From the NCBI GenBank assembly GCA_030550555.1, contig JAUQPD010000014.1, positions 1-64,000 on the forward strand: a stretch of 64,000 nt of DNA, read 5' to 3'. Source of the stretch: Thermodesulfobacteriota bacterium. Its GTDB lineage: Bacteria; Desulfobacterota; Thermodesulfobacteria; Thermodesulfobacteriales; Thermodesulfobacteriaceae. The notes beneath the pieces were generated by a model. It saw only the letters and a list, made by a program, of their open reading frames with translations, was not told the origin of the DNA and did no database searches. Positions within the stretch are counted from its first letter, which is position 1; the number at the start of each line of letters is the position of its first letter. The translations under genes and the position numbers were made by a program. Positions 17,428 to 24,890 of this stretch are shown here, one piece after another.

Positions 17428-18255
17428 TCATTTGCATCTTTCTCTAAGCCTTTCTGCAAAACGCTCTACACAGAAGACAAGACACTCCAAATCCAGATAG
17501 TCTAAAATATTCCTGTCAAAAAGGACCTTACACTCAGGAGAAAGTCCCTCCTCCTCAGAGCCCTCCCAATACACCACCTTAAGAGTTACCTTGGGAAGAA
17601 CATTTACACAAAATGAAAAACCTCCTTTATAAGTTTCTCTCTCAGTAACTCTAAAACCCTCAAGTGCTTTATCAAGGGATTTTTCAACTTGAGAAAATAA
17701 ATCTGCAAGAGGGTCTTCAGCATAGATTTTAAGAGTTTTTACTTTTGAAATTGAATGGGGAAAACTCTCAAGGCCAACAAAGTCTCCGGTTAGAGGTCTC
17801 TTGCCATTAAAGAGAAAATAGTTATAGATCAAGATCTCATCACGCGGATCAAGAGTCTTTCCGGAGAGCTCCCATATATTGCCTGGTCTATTTTCGTGAT
17901 CTGTTTCAATAAGCACATTCAAATCTTGGTATGCAAGGAGAAACTTGCCTCCCTCTAAGAGAGAACAACCAAGAGCCTCTGCTCGTTCAGGAAAGTTTAG
18001 TATTTCTCTGAATCTTTCTCTTATTGATTTGAGATTTTCCAACAATTGATTGAAAGTTAGGCCCTCACTCTTTAGCTCAAGCAGGTCCTTAGAGGTCAAA
18101 TATGGGCATGCCTCTAAGGGGAGTTTTTTGGCAAAAACCTTAAGGGAAAATAGCAGACAAGTAGCCTCTCCACATTTTCCACAATTTGTTTTCGGTAAAA
18201 CCTTTAGAAGATCTAAGTAGCTCTGCATATTTTCTATGCTACAGTTCTTCTCCAT
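17428..18255 (-). CDS. DUF3786 protein with N-terminal [4Fe-4S] (Fes-type) motif
   Basis: The 275-residue protein starts with a corrinoid/iron-sulfur-protein-like cluster motif at about residues 20-46: LPKTNCGKCGEATC ... LEACPYL (CxxCx4C plus a later C), as in acetyl-CoA synthase/CO dehydrogenase gamma-type subunits. The rest (about residues 85-270) matches the DUF3786 family, with DPRDEILIYNYFLF and GKRPLTGDFVGLESFP. The function of DUF3786 is not established; genomic and motif links suggest corrinoid or one-carbon electron transfer in anaerobes. It is convergent with rlmH (16 bp) and divergent from nifS (37 bp). Confidence 0.82.
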   Translation of the reverse strand: MEKNCSIENMQSYLDLLKVLPKTNCGKCGEATCLLFSLKVFAKKLPLEACPYLTSKDLLELKSEGLTFNQLLENLKSIRERFREILNFPERAEALGCSLLEGGKFLLAYQDLNVLIETDHENRPGNIWELSGKTLDPRDEILIYNYFLFNGKRPLTGDFVGLESFPHSISKVKTLKIYAEDPLADLFSQVEKSLDKALEGFRVTERETYKGGFSFCVNVLPKVTLKVVYWEGSEEEGLSPECKVLFDRNILDYLDLECLVFCVERFAERLRERCK

Positions 18256-18292
18256 TTAGTCAAGAAGGGTTATAATAATAGAGACTTTTGGT

Positions 18293-19417
18293 ATGGAGAA
18301 AAGACCTATATATCTTGACTACAATGCTTCAACTCCTCTTCTTCCGGAAGTGCTCGAAGTCCTTATAAACTCTTCCAGAATTTTTGCCAATCCTAGCTCT
18401 GGGCATATCCTTGGTGTAGAGGCAAGGGAAATCCTTGCACATGCAAGAAAGGCTTTTGCAGAGAATTTAAAATGTTCTCCAGAAGAGATAATTTTTACCT
18501 CTGGTGGTACTGAAGCAAATCATCTTGCCCTTTTTGGAGTATGTAGCCTTTTTACTTCTGGACACCTCCTGGTTTCCGCCTTTGAACACCCTTCAGTTCT
18601 CAAACCAGCTAAAAGGCTTGCTGAGATCGGCTTTGAGGTTGAACTCATTCCAGTTACTCAAGAAGGATACGTAGAACCTGACGAAGTCAGATCTCGCATA
18701 AAGAAAGACACAAGGCTGGTATCTATCATGCTTGCCAATAATGAAATAGGAACCCTACAGCCAATTGAAGAAATTTCCAAAATCTGTAAAGAGAGGGAGA
18801 TCCCTCTGCATACAGATGCCTGTCAAGCTTTGGGAAAAGTGGAGATTGATTTTCAAAAGCTTGGGGCTGACCTTTTAAGTATCGCAGGACATAAGGCTTA
18901 CGCACCAAAAGGAATTGGTGCTCTGATAGTCAGAAAGGATCTCAGGCTCTCTCCCCTTTTCCTTGGAGGCGGTCAAGAAAGGGGGCTTAGAGCTGGAACA
19001 GAACCACTACCTCTAATAACTGCATTCTCAAAGGCCATTGAAATCTTAAAGAAAGATCTTCCAGCAGAGACAGAGAGACTCCTTTACCTTAGAGAATACC
19101 TTTACAATAATCTAAAAGAACTTTATCCAAGACTTTATCGCTTTGGTATACCTGAGCGGACTCTTCCTAATACTTTAACTGTTTCCTTTGTTGGATTGGA
19201 TGCAAGAGAGCTTCTTAGGGATCTTCCCTGGCTCTGTGCCTCAACAGGATCTGCCTGTCATGATAGAAAAAGCTCCACAACTCTTCAAGCTCTATTAGTG
19301 TCTCCAGAGATTGCCAATGGAACTATTCGCTTCTCCCTTGGGAGATTTACAACCCTTGAAGACTTAGAGCTCGCAATTGACGGATTCAAAGAAGTCCTGA
19401 GGAACTTTCAGCCCTAG
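18293..19417 (+). CDS. nifS: Cysteine desulfurase, NifS/IscS family
   Basis: A 374-residue PLP enzyme that takes sulfur from cysteine as an enzyme persulfide. Visible are YLDYNASTPL at the N-terminus, TSGGTEANHLAL, HTDACQALGK, and the PLP lysine in SIAGHKAYAPKG. The active cysteine is in STGSACHDR, within the short class I-like loop. No iscU, nifU or iscR gene lies beside it; the downstream genes are nagZ and fumarase. It may therefore serve thiolation or general sulfur supply, and its acceptor cannot be told from context. It heads a tight four-gene run (gaps of 0 bp or overlaps). Confidence 0.92.
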   Translation: MEKRPIYLDYNASTPLLPEVLEVLINSSRIFANPSSGHILGVEAREILAHARKAFAENLKCSPEEIIFTSGGTEANHLALFGVCSLFTSGHLLVSAFEHPSVLKPAKRLAEIGFEVELIPVTQEGYVEPDEVRSRIKKDTRLVSIMLANNEIGTLQPIEEISKICKEREIPLHTDACQALGKVEIDFQKLGADLLSIAGHKAYAPKGIGALIVRKDLRLSPLFLGGGQERGLRAGTEPLPLITAFSKAIEILKKDLPAETERLLYLREYLYNNLKELYPRLYRFGIPERTLPNTLTVSFVGLDARELLRDLPWLCASTGSACHDRKSSTTLQALLVSPEIANGTIRFSLGRFTTLEDLELAIDGFKEVLRNFQP

Positions 19418-20356
19418 ATGTTTACTAAAATTGGAAAGGTCTTTTTAGTAAAACCACAAGTACTCTCTCCTGAGGAGCTCTCTTTCTTTAGGGATCTCTG
19501 CTTTGAAAATTTTATCTTTTTTAGAGAACATTTTAGTGAAAGCTTTAAAGATTATCTCTCCAAACTCTCTAGGTATCTCAAATTTCTTAAATTACTTGCA
19601 GTTGACCAGGAGGGAGGAAGGGTCTGCAGGATTGAAGGTGACTTCGACTCACCTCATGAAATTGCTATAGAGGTCAGAAAAAAAGGTCCAAAAATAGCCT
19701 ACTCCTGGGCAGAAAAGATTGCAAAAACTTTGGGAGACTACTCTCTCAATCTCAACCTTGCTCCAGTTGTTGATTTAGGAGATGAAGAGACTGAATCTTT
19801 TATCAAATATAGAACCTTTTCTAAAGATCCCAAGGTTGTAGCAGAGCTTGCAAAGGTCTTTATAGAAATCCACAAAAAATGGAATATCTATACCACTTTA
19901 AAACACTTTCCTGGCCTGCGAGATGTCAAGGTGGATCCTCATCAGGATCTTCCCTATAAAAATAGAGTATCTAATGAAGATCTATATCCCTTTGAGGTTC
20001 TCAGTGATCAGGCAGACTTTATAATGACAACCCACTTAGTTATTACTGAGTGGGACAAAAAACCAGTCACCTTATCTGAGGTAGCTATCAATTTTCTGCG
20101 CAAAAAACTTAATTTTCGTAAGGCAATTGTTACGGACGATCTAAGTATGGGAGCTCTTAAGAGCTTTGAACTCCCAGAAAGAATTGTCTATGCCCTTGCT
20201 TCTGGACACAACCTGCTAATCTATTGCGGACAAATTGAAGAATTAGTCAAAGCCCTTGAATTACTAAAACCAGAAATTGAAAAAAGCCAAATCTTGAGAG
20301 AGAAATTAGGTGAATCCTTGACAATTCTCGAAAGATATAGAACATTGAAAAATTAA
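19418..20356 (+). CDS. nagZ: Glycoside hydrolase family 3 protein, NagZ-like
   Basis: A 312-residue single-domain GH3 protein. NagZ removes N-acetylglucosamine from peptidoglycan fragments during wall recycling. Seen are LAVDQEGGRVCR (substrate-binding loop), NLAPVVDL, TLKHFPGLRDVKVDPH and IVTDDLSMGAL with the catalytic Asp nucleophile. The canonical KHFPGHGD is changed to KHFPGLRD here, while the Asp-x-His dyad (DPH) in the catalytic loop is kept. So activity is likely, with a modified substrate loop. The start ATG immediately follows the nifS stop and the stop overlaps the next start (TAATG). Assignment to NagZ rather than another GH3 is inferred. Confidence 0.82.
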   Translation: MFTKIGKVFLVKPQVLSPEELSFFRDLCFENFIFFREHFSESFKDYLSKLSRYLKFLKLLAVDQEGGRVCRIEGDFDSPHEIAIEVRKKGPKIAYSWAEKIAKTLGDYSLNLNLAPVVDLGDEETESFIKYRTFSKDPKVVAELAKVFIEIHKKWNIYTTLKHFPGLRDVKVDPHQDLPYKNRVSNEDLYPFEVLSDQADFIMTTHLVITEWDKKPVTLSEVAINFLRKKLNFRKAIVTDDLSMGALKSFELPERIVYALASGHNLLIYCGQIEELVKALELLKPEIEKSQILREKLGESLTILERYRTLKN

Positions 20357-21210
20357 TGGGAGAGATAAACCTGATGAGAGAAATAAGTTTTAAAACTGTA
20401 AAAGAGGCAGTAAAGGAAGCTTATATAAGAGCCTGCATAGAGCTTCCTCAAGACATTGTTGAAGCTCTCGACCTAGCCCTTGAAAGGGAAGAAAATACTC
20501 TTGCAAAGAAGACCCTGGAGATCCTCATAGAGAATCAAAAAATAGCCCAAAGGGAAAAGCTTCCCCTTTGTCAGGATACAGGAATTCCGGTTGTCTTTCT
20601 GCGCTATTCTGAAGGATATTATAGAGATTGGATCGAAGAGGCAGTCCACAGGGGAATTGAAGAAGCGGTTAGAGAAGGCTATCTCCGGGCTTCTGTTGCC
20701 CATCCTTTAAAAAGAACCAATACTGGAACTAACACCCCTGCCATAATTCATCATAGACCTCAAAAAGAAACAGGGCTTGAGATCTGGCTTATGCCTAAGG
20801 GGTGTGGAAGCGAAAATATGAGTAGACTTGCTATGCTCTCTCCTGCTCAAGGAATAGAGGGTATAAAGGCCTTTGTTATAGAGACCGTAAAGAAGGCAGG
20901 ACCAAATCCCTGTCCTCCCATCATTGTTGGTGTTGGTATTGGGGGAGATTTTGAAAAATGTGCCCTTTTGGCAAAAGAGGCCCTCTTTAGAGGAGCAAAT
21001 GCTCCACATCCAGAGGAAGAAGTGAAAAAACTTGAAATTGAGCTCTTAGAAGAGATAAATCGCTTAGGAATCGGTCCTCTTGGTTTCGGTGGTAAGACTA
21101 CTGCCCTCGCAGTTAACATAGAAATCTTTCCCTGCCATATTGCCAGTTTGCCTGTTGCGGTAAACCTACAATGTCATTCAGCAAGAACAGTCAAAATCAA
21201 ATTTTCATGA
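20356..21210 (+). CDS. fumA: Class I fumarate hydratase, alpha (N-terminal) subunit
   Basis: The 284-residue protein is the N-terminal half of the oxygen-sensitive [4Fe-4S] fumarase/tartrate dehydratase family. Candidate cluster cysteines lie in LPLCQDTGIP, MPKGCGSEN and VNLQCHSAR; TNTGTNTPAII is the substrate segment. The start at 20356 overlaps the nagZ stop; an internal Met at 20374 is an alternative. In most two-subunit systems the beta-subunit gene follows directly, but here the next gene is a lipoprotein starting in the ATGA overlap. The beta subunit must be encoded elsewhere or absent. The reaction would be fumarate to malate in central carbon flow. Confidence 0.9.
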   Translation: MGEINLMREISFKTVKEAVKEAYIRACIELPQDIVEALDLALEREENTLAKKTLEILIENQKIAQREKLPLCQDTGIPVVFLRYSEGYYRDWIEEAVHRGIEEAVREGYLRASVAHPLKRTNTGTNTPAIIHHRPQKETGLEIWLMPKGCGSENMSRLAMLSPAQGIEGIKAFVIETVKKAGPNPCPPIIVGVGIGGDFEKCALLAKEALFRGANAPHPEEEVKKLEIELLEEINRLGIGPLGFGGKTTALAVNIEIFPCHIASLPVAVNLQCHSARTVKIKFS

Positions 21211-21917
21211 CCTCTCTTAGATTTTTAACTCTGATAATTGTTGCACTTTCTATTTTGGCCTGTGGAAGGAAAACACCTCCTTTTCCCATAGAGAAGAGCA
21301 TTCCTCAAGAGCCAGACCTTGAGATTGAAGCAACTCCCCTTGGATTTAATCTCTGGATAATGCTTCCTGATAAAACTAAGAGTGGTCTTCCACTAAATAA
21401 AATCCGTGCTCTCATAATTGAAAAAGAAAAAGTCTCAATTGAAAACCAAAAAACAATCTCAAAGACTACAATAAAGTTGAAACCTAAGCTACATTCTGCT
21501 GGAAGAATCTTTCTTTACACTGATACCGAGCTTGAGGAGAGGTCCTGTTATATCTATCGTCTGAAACTTGAAAAAGATATCCTTGTCTCCACTTCCTTCA
21601 CCCAAGGCCAAAAAGCTTGCTGGACAACGCCACCAAAACCACCAAGCCAAATCTCCTTTGAGCGAACCTTTGATGGAAATCTAATTGTAACCTGGATCCC
21701 TCCCAGCACAGACCTCAAGGGAGCTCCCCTAACTAGTAAAATCTCCTATAGAATTATCAAGTTTACCAATAATCAAACTAAATATTACCACCTTGAAGCT
21801 CCACCTTTTATAGATACCCTAGAAGACTTCAAACTTTGCTACCGAATACAAACCATCATTGATTTTCATAAAACTCTAATTATAGGTCCACTATCAGATA
21901 TTTTTTGTATAAATTAA
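21207..21917 (+). CDS. Lipoprotein with LptM-like CGRKTPP start and FN3-like domain
   Basis: The start at 21207 gives an ATGA overlap with fumarase and a textbook lipoprotein signal (TSLRFLTLIIVALSILAC). A longer start at 21171 would bury the signal. Mature Cys is followed by GRKTPPFP, resembling the CGKKGPL start of LptM/YifL-type lipoproteins that assist the LPS transport machinery. The rest (236 residues in total) has beta-rich fibronectin III-like segments: residues about 30-125 and 130-230, the second with ISFERTFDGNLIVTWIPPS. Likely anchored in the outer or inner membrane facing the periplasm. Function unknown; the LptM comparison concerns only the first residues. Confidence 0.7.
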   Translation: MTSLRFLTLIIVALSILACGRKTPPFPIEKSIPQEPDLEIEATPLGFNLWIMLPDKTKSGLPLNKIRALIIEKEKVSIENQKTISKTTIKLKPKLHSAGRIFLYTDTELEERSCYIYRLKLEKDILVSTSFTQGQKACWTTPPKPPSQISFERTFDGNLIVTWIPPSTDLKGAPLTSKISYRIIKFTNNQTKYYHLEAPPFIDTLEDFKLCYRIQTIIDFHKTLIIGPLSDIFCIN

Positions 21918-21933
21918 ATCTATAAAAGACAAC

Positions 21934-22506
21934 TTACGCAACATATCTAAAAAAATATAATGATGTTTCTCCATATATCTTTGTTTTAAAAAGGACAAAA
22001 TTTGGGTTTTCATCTGTTAAATTGAACTTAGAAGTTCTCTCTTCCACTATGATAACTGCCTGAGGAGTGAGAAGGCTTGTGGGAAGACTTATAAAGGTTC
22101 TCATTGAGAGTCCTTTTTCATAAGGTGGTGTAATAAAAACGAGTTCAAATGCTAAGTTAAAAGCCTCAACGAGAGATACAAGTTTTGGAAGCTCTTCTGG
22201 TATCTTAAGGGAGATGACTTTTGCTTTTTCTGTCAATTGAAACTTTTCAAGATTTTTCTGGATAATGCCTAAGCTTTTAGGACTATTGTCCACAAAGACT
22301 GCGAATTCAGCACCCCTTGATAGTGCCTCTATTCCAAGGGCACCAGTGCCTGCAAAGAGGTCAAGAACTTTGACCCCCTTAAGATCGTGCCCTATGATAT
22401 CAAAAAGAGCCTTTCTGATCCGGGTTCTTAATGGTCTTATTTCCCTCTCACTAGAGGGGGGTGTTAGAAGCTCCCTTCCTTTGAGAAATCCGCCAGTTAT
22501 TCTCAA
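21934..22506 (-). CDS. rsmD: 16S rRNA (guanine966-N2)-methyltransferase RsmD, atypical motif IV
   Basis: A 190-residue Rossmann methyltransferase matching RsmD in order and length: N-terminal RITGGFLKGREL, RPLRTRIRKALFDII, SAM loop LDLFAGTGALGIEALSRGA, and FVDNS. The catalytic motif IV is normally (D/N/S)PPY/F; here it is Thr126-Pro-Pro-Tyr (FITPPYEKG). The first residue normally contacts the target amino group, so activity may be changed. The Thr is encoded by ACA and is not ambiguous in the sequence. It follows speE on the same strand with a 15-bp gap. Confidence 0.87.
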   Translation of the reverse strand: MRITGGFLKGRELLTPPSSEREIRPLRTRIRKALFDIIGHDLKGVKVLDLFAGTGALGIEALSRGAEFAVFVDNSPKSLGIIQKNLEKFQLTEKAKVISLKIPEELPKLVSLVEAFNLAFELVFITPPYEKGLSMRTFISLPTSLLTPQAVIIVEERTSKFNLTDENPNFVLFKTKIYGETSLYFFRYVA

Positions 22507-22521
22507 GTATTTATAAGGTAG

Positions 22522-23355
22522 CTATTTAATGTAGTTATACCAATTTGCTGGTAGAGAGAAATAGTAGGAATTCAGCTCAGGATGGTAATACTTTCCGAAA
22601 TATTTGGTGATTGCCCTTGTCCAATCCTTTGGCTCTTTTGATGCAAGCACAAAGGCGATTTCCTCTCCATAACAGGGCACAAAGGCTCTTGCCACTTTAA
22701 CATAGGGAAAAACTTCTATTATATTGCGATAGGCATTAGTTAAGACATGAGGAAAATAGGCGGGAAGACTTGCCTGCTGAATAAATACTCCCTTAGGCTT
22801 AAGCACCCTTTGGGCCTCCTCATAGAATGTCTTTGTATAGAGAGATTGGGCTGGGCCAACTGGATCAGTACAATCAATTATAAGTAAATCATAAAACTCT
22901 GAAGGACTTTCTTTGAGACCAAGAAGACCATCTTTTATTATAAAATTTACTCTATTATCTTCATAATTTCCTGCTATCTTAAAGAAATATTTTTGACAGA
23001 GCTCAAACACTAAGAGGTCAATCTCATACTGGTCAACCCGCTTTAGACCCTGTATTTTCTGAAGTTCTCTGAGTACTCCACCATCTCCTCCACCAATTAT
23101 GAGTACCGTTTCAGGTGGATGAGGAAGAAGACTGCAAGGCAAATATGTTATTGTTTCATGATATATAAATTCATCACGTTCAGTAAACTGGACAATGCCG
23201 TCTAATACAAGAAAATACCCCCATGTTGGATTGCGAAAAATCTGAATTTTTTGAAGGGCTCTTTCTTCGTAAACTAATTCAACGAGATAGCTATGTCCAA
23301 AGTCTCTAAAGATCTTCTCTCGCCACCAGAAGCGTCCAGTCAAGTCTCCCCCCAT
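22522..23355 (-). CDS. speE: Spermidine synthase-type aminopropyltransferase
   Basis: The 277-residue enzyme transfers an aminopropyl group from decarboxylated S-adenosylmethionine to putrescine or another amine. Conserved blocks: FGHSYLVELVYEE, VLDGIVQFTERDEFIYHE, the nucleotide loop LIIGGGDGGVLREL, and the catalytic Asp in LIIDCTDPVGPAQSLYT. All key residues appear intact. It overlaps the 3' end of the SpeD-like gene by 16 bp, so the two are co-translated. Its substrate donor normally comes from SpeD, but the linked SpeD copy lacks catalytic residues. The acceptor specificity (putrescine, agmatine, cadaverine) cannot be told from sequence alone. The N-terminus could start a few residues later. 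Confidence 0.92.
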   Translation of the reverse strand: MGGDLTGRFWWREKIFRDFGHSYLVELVYEERALQKIQIFRNPTWGYFLVLDGIVQFTERDEFIYHETITYLPCSLLPHPPETVLIIGGGDGGVLRELQKIQGLKRVDQYEIDLLVFELCQKYFFKIAGNYEDNRVNFIIKDGLLGLKESPSEFYDLLIIDCTDPVGPAQSLYTKTFYEEAQRVLKPKGVFIQQASLPAYFPHVLTNAYRNIIEVFPYVKVARAFVPCYGEEIAFVLASKEPKDWTRAITKYFGKYYHPELNSYYFSLPANWYNYIK

Positions 23356-23780
23356 TCCAGTTTGGAAATTCCTCTGGCTACCTCTGCAACACAGACTTTT
23401 TCTGGCAAGAGGGCTTCCTGAAGTCTTTCAAAGATCTCATAGGCTCTCTCTTTCGTGAACGCGATTATATCGATTGCAGAGTATCCATTTTCAGGCCAAG
23501 TATGGATGTAAATATGGGCTTGGCCTGTGTTTACCTGAGCAGAAACTCCAAAGGGCTGAAACTGATAGCTGAACGATCTGATTTCCTTTGCTTCTTTCTC
23601 TCCATTGATAGCATAGATGAGAGAGGCCTCCACTTTTTTGGCCTCTGCAAGCAATTCGAAGGGAGAGTTCCAAAATTCTACTACTAAGTGATAACTCCAA
23701 ACACATCGTTTGACTGCACCTTGCTGGGCAGGAACAAGTTCAAAGTTCTCTACAAGGCATTTGTTTTGAAGTGCCCTCAT
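23340..23780 (-). CDS. SpeD-like S-adenosylmethionine decarboxylase homologue lacking the pyruvoyl serine
   Basis: The 146-residue protein aligns without gaps to bacterial class 1b AdoMet decarboxylases through FQPFGVS...HIYIHTWPENGYSAIDI. The self-processing pair Glu-Ser (SESH in active enzymes) is Gln87-Ala88 here (GQAH), so the pyruvoyl cofactor cannot form by the known route. The catalytic Cys (FTCG) is Phe108 (IAFT), while His93 in IHT is kept. An extra ~25 N-terminal residues precede SYHLVVEF. GGGGAGGTGAG gives a very strong ribosome-binding site. It is translationally coupled to speE. It may be a regulatory or structural partner rather than an enzyme. Confidence 0.85.
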   Translation of the reverse strand: MRALQNKCLVENFELVPAQQGAVKRCVWSYHLVVEFWNSPFELLAEAKKVEASLIYAINGEKEAKEIRSFSYQFQPFGVSAQVNTGQAHIYIHTWPENGYSAIDIIAFTKERAYEIFERLQEALLPEKVCVAEVARGISKLEWGET

Positions 23781-23793
23781 AGCTCACCTCCCC

Positions 23794-23810
23794 CCAGGCA
23801 AGGTGCCTGG
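23794..23810 (-). promoter_or_regulatory. Hairpin abutting the SpeD-like ribosome-binding site
   Basis: In the leader on the minus strand, CCAGGCA and TGCCTGG form a perfect 7-bp stem with a 3-nt loop. The stem is directly followed by GGGGAGGTGAG and the ATG at 23780. Position next to the ribosome-binding site suggests an effect on translation or mRNA stability; it may also be a tRNA-Pro 3' processing or termination structure. Confidence 0.4.
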
Positions 23811-23837
23811 TTAAATTTGATTTTAGACATAAAAAAA

Positions 23838-23911
23838 TCGGGACGGGCGGATTTGAACCGCCGACCCCCCACACCCCAAGCGGGTGCGCTTCCAGGCTGC
23901 GCTACGTCCCG
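23838..23911 (-). tRNA. tRNA-Pro (anticodon GGG)
   Basis: A 74-nt cloverleaf on the minus strand: acceptor stem CGGGACG/CGTCCCG, D arm GCGCAGCCTGGAAGCGC typical of tRNA-Pro, anticodon stem CCCGC/GTGGG (one G-U) with loop TTGGGGT and anticodon GGG, T arm GGCGG/CCGCC. Discriminator A; no CCA encoded. A run of T follows immediately. The SpeD-like gene is downstream in the same orientation. Confidence 0.95.
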
Positions 23912-23988
23912 ATTTACTTTAACAATTCAATAATAATTTAAATTTTTCCCCTGTCAAGTGATCTTCTATTCCCCCCAAAACCCTACCC

Positions 23989-24539
23989 CTACGTTCTTAA
24001 ATGTTTGAACCATTTAAGAAAATGATGAATTCCAGAAGCACTATTGAAAATAAACATCATTAACCCAAAAATATTTATAAAAATTTCGTCTAAATATGTC
24101 ATTCCATATAGAATTACAAAAATAATAAACAAATATTGAGTAAATGTGGCAATCTTTCCGAGATATGAACTTACGAGAACTCGTTTCTTTAAAAATAAAT
24201 AAACTGCTATAGGAATTAGCAAAAACTCTTGAAGTATAGTAATAATTATTAATAGCTTTATCAACAATTTATCAACAATACGTTACTCAAAATAGTCTGA
24301 ATAAGTGTATAAAATACTATAATAACAAAGATCCTCTCTGCGACAGGATCAAGGGCTCGTCCAAGGGGACTTACTCCTACTCCAAATCTCCTTGCAAGAG
24401 TCCCATCAAGTTTATCACTAAGGCCAGCAATTAAGGCAACCCAAAGGGCCTTTTCTAAATCGCCAAACATTAGAACAGAGTCGAGATAAATGGCAAGGGG
24501 AATCCTAATCAAACTAAGAATAAGAACTAAATTAGCCTC
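23989..24539 (-). pseudogene. CDP-alcohol phosphatidyltransferase (PgsA-like) broken by an 11-bp tandem duplication
   Basis: Two consecutive leftward frames together encode one phospholipid synthase-like membrane protein. The upstream frame (to 24261) contains the CDP-alcohol motif DGTLARR...GRALDPVAER; the final Asp of the canonical DG-AR-G-D-D pattern is Glu. It stops after NVLLINC. The downstream frame continues IKLLIIITILQEFLLIPIAVYLFLKK with two further membrane helices. Removing one copy of a perfect 11-bp duplication at 24257-24278 rejoins the frames exactly (NVLLI-KLLIII). The 5' end also lacks a standard start: coding similarity begins about 24539 (ANLVLILSLIRIPLAIY), with only a TTG at 24512. 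The combined length (about 175 residues) matches the family. Confidence 0.85.
24257..24278. repeat. Perfect 11-bp tandem duplication (TTTATCAACAA x2) causing frameshift
   Basis: Positions 24257-24267 and 24268-24278 are identical. The duplication is not a multiple of three and lies precisely where the phosphatidyltransferase reading frame breaks. Confidence 0.95.
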
Positions 24540-24667
24540 ATAACTTTAGAGTCTAATTATACTCGACAAATCTCAAAAATATTGGACACTACCCTATTGA
24601 ACTTGTCAGCTCTCAAAATTGGAATAAATTTAAAATTACAAAATAAAAGCCAAGGGGCCAAACATAA

Positions 24668-24750
24668 GCCGGGGTGGCGGAACTGGCAGACGCGCTGGAT
24701 TCAGGATCCAGTGGGGATCCCCCGTGCGGGTTCAAATCCCGCCCCCGGCA
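24668..24750 (+). tRNA. tRNA-Leu (anticodon CAG)
   Basis: An 83-nt class II tRNA: acceptor GCCGGGG/CCCCGGC, D arm GGCGGAACTGGCAGACGC, anticodon stem CTGGA/TCCAG with loop TTCAGGA and anticodon CAG, a variable arm TGGGGATCCCCCGT, and T loop TTCAAAT. Discriminator A; CCA not encoded. Confidence 0.96.
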
Positions 24751-24890
24751 TTTAAATTAAACATAACACCCCAAAGTCACGCCCAATCAGAAATTTGACT
24801 CCTCCCAATTCCAAAATAACCATCAAGTAAATTCTCCAAAGAACAACCTCACATTGACACCCCTCAAAGAACAGGTTAATCTAAAGTAAG

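Noticed and set aside
19418-20356. NagZ as a dead enzyme because the GHGD motif is altered
   Set aside because: The Asp-x-His dyad and the TDDLSMGAL nucleophile remain, so loss of activity is not supported.
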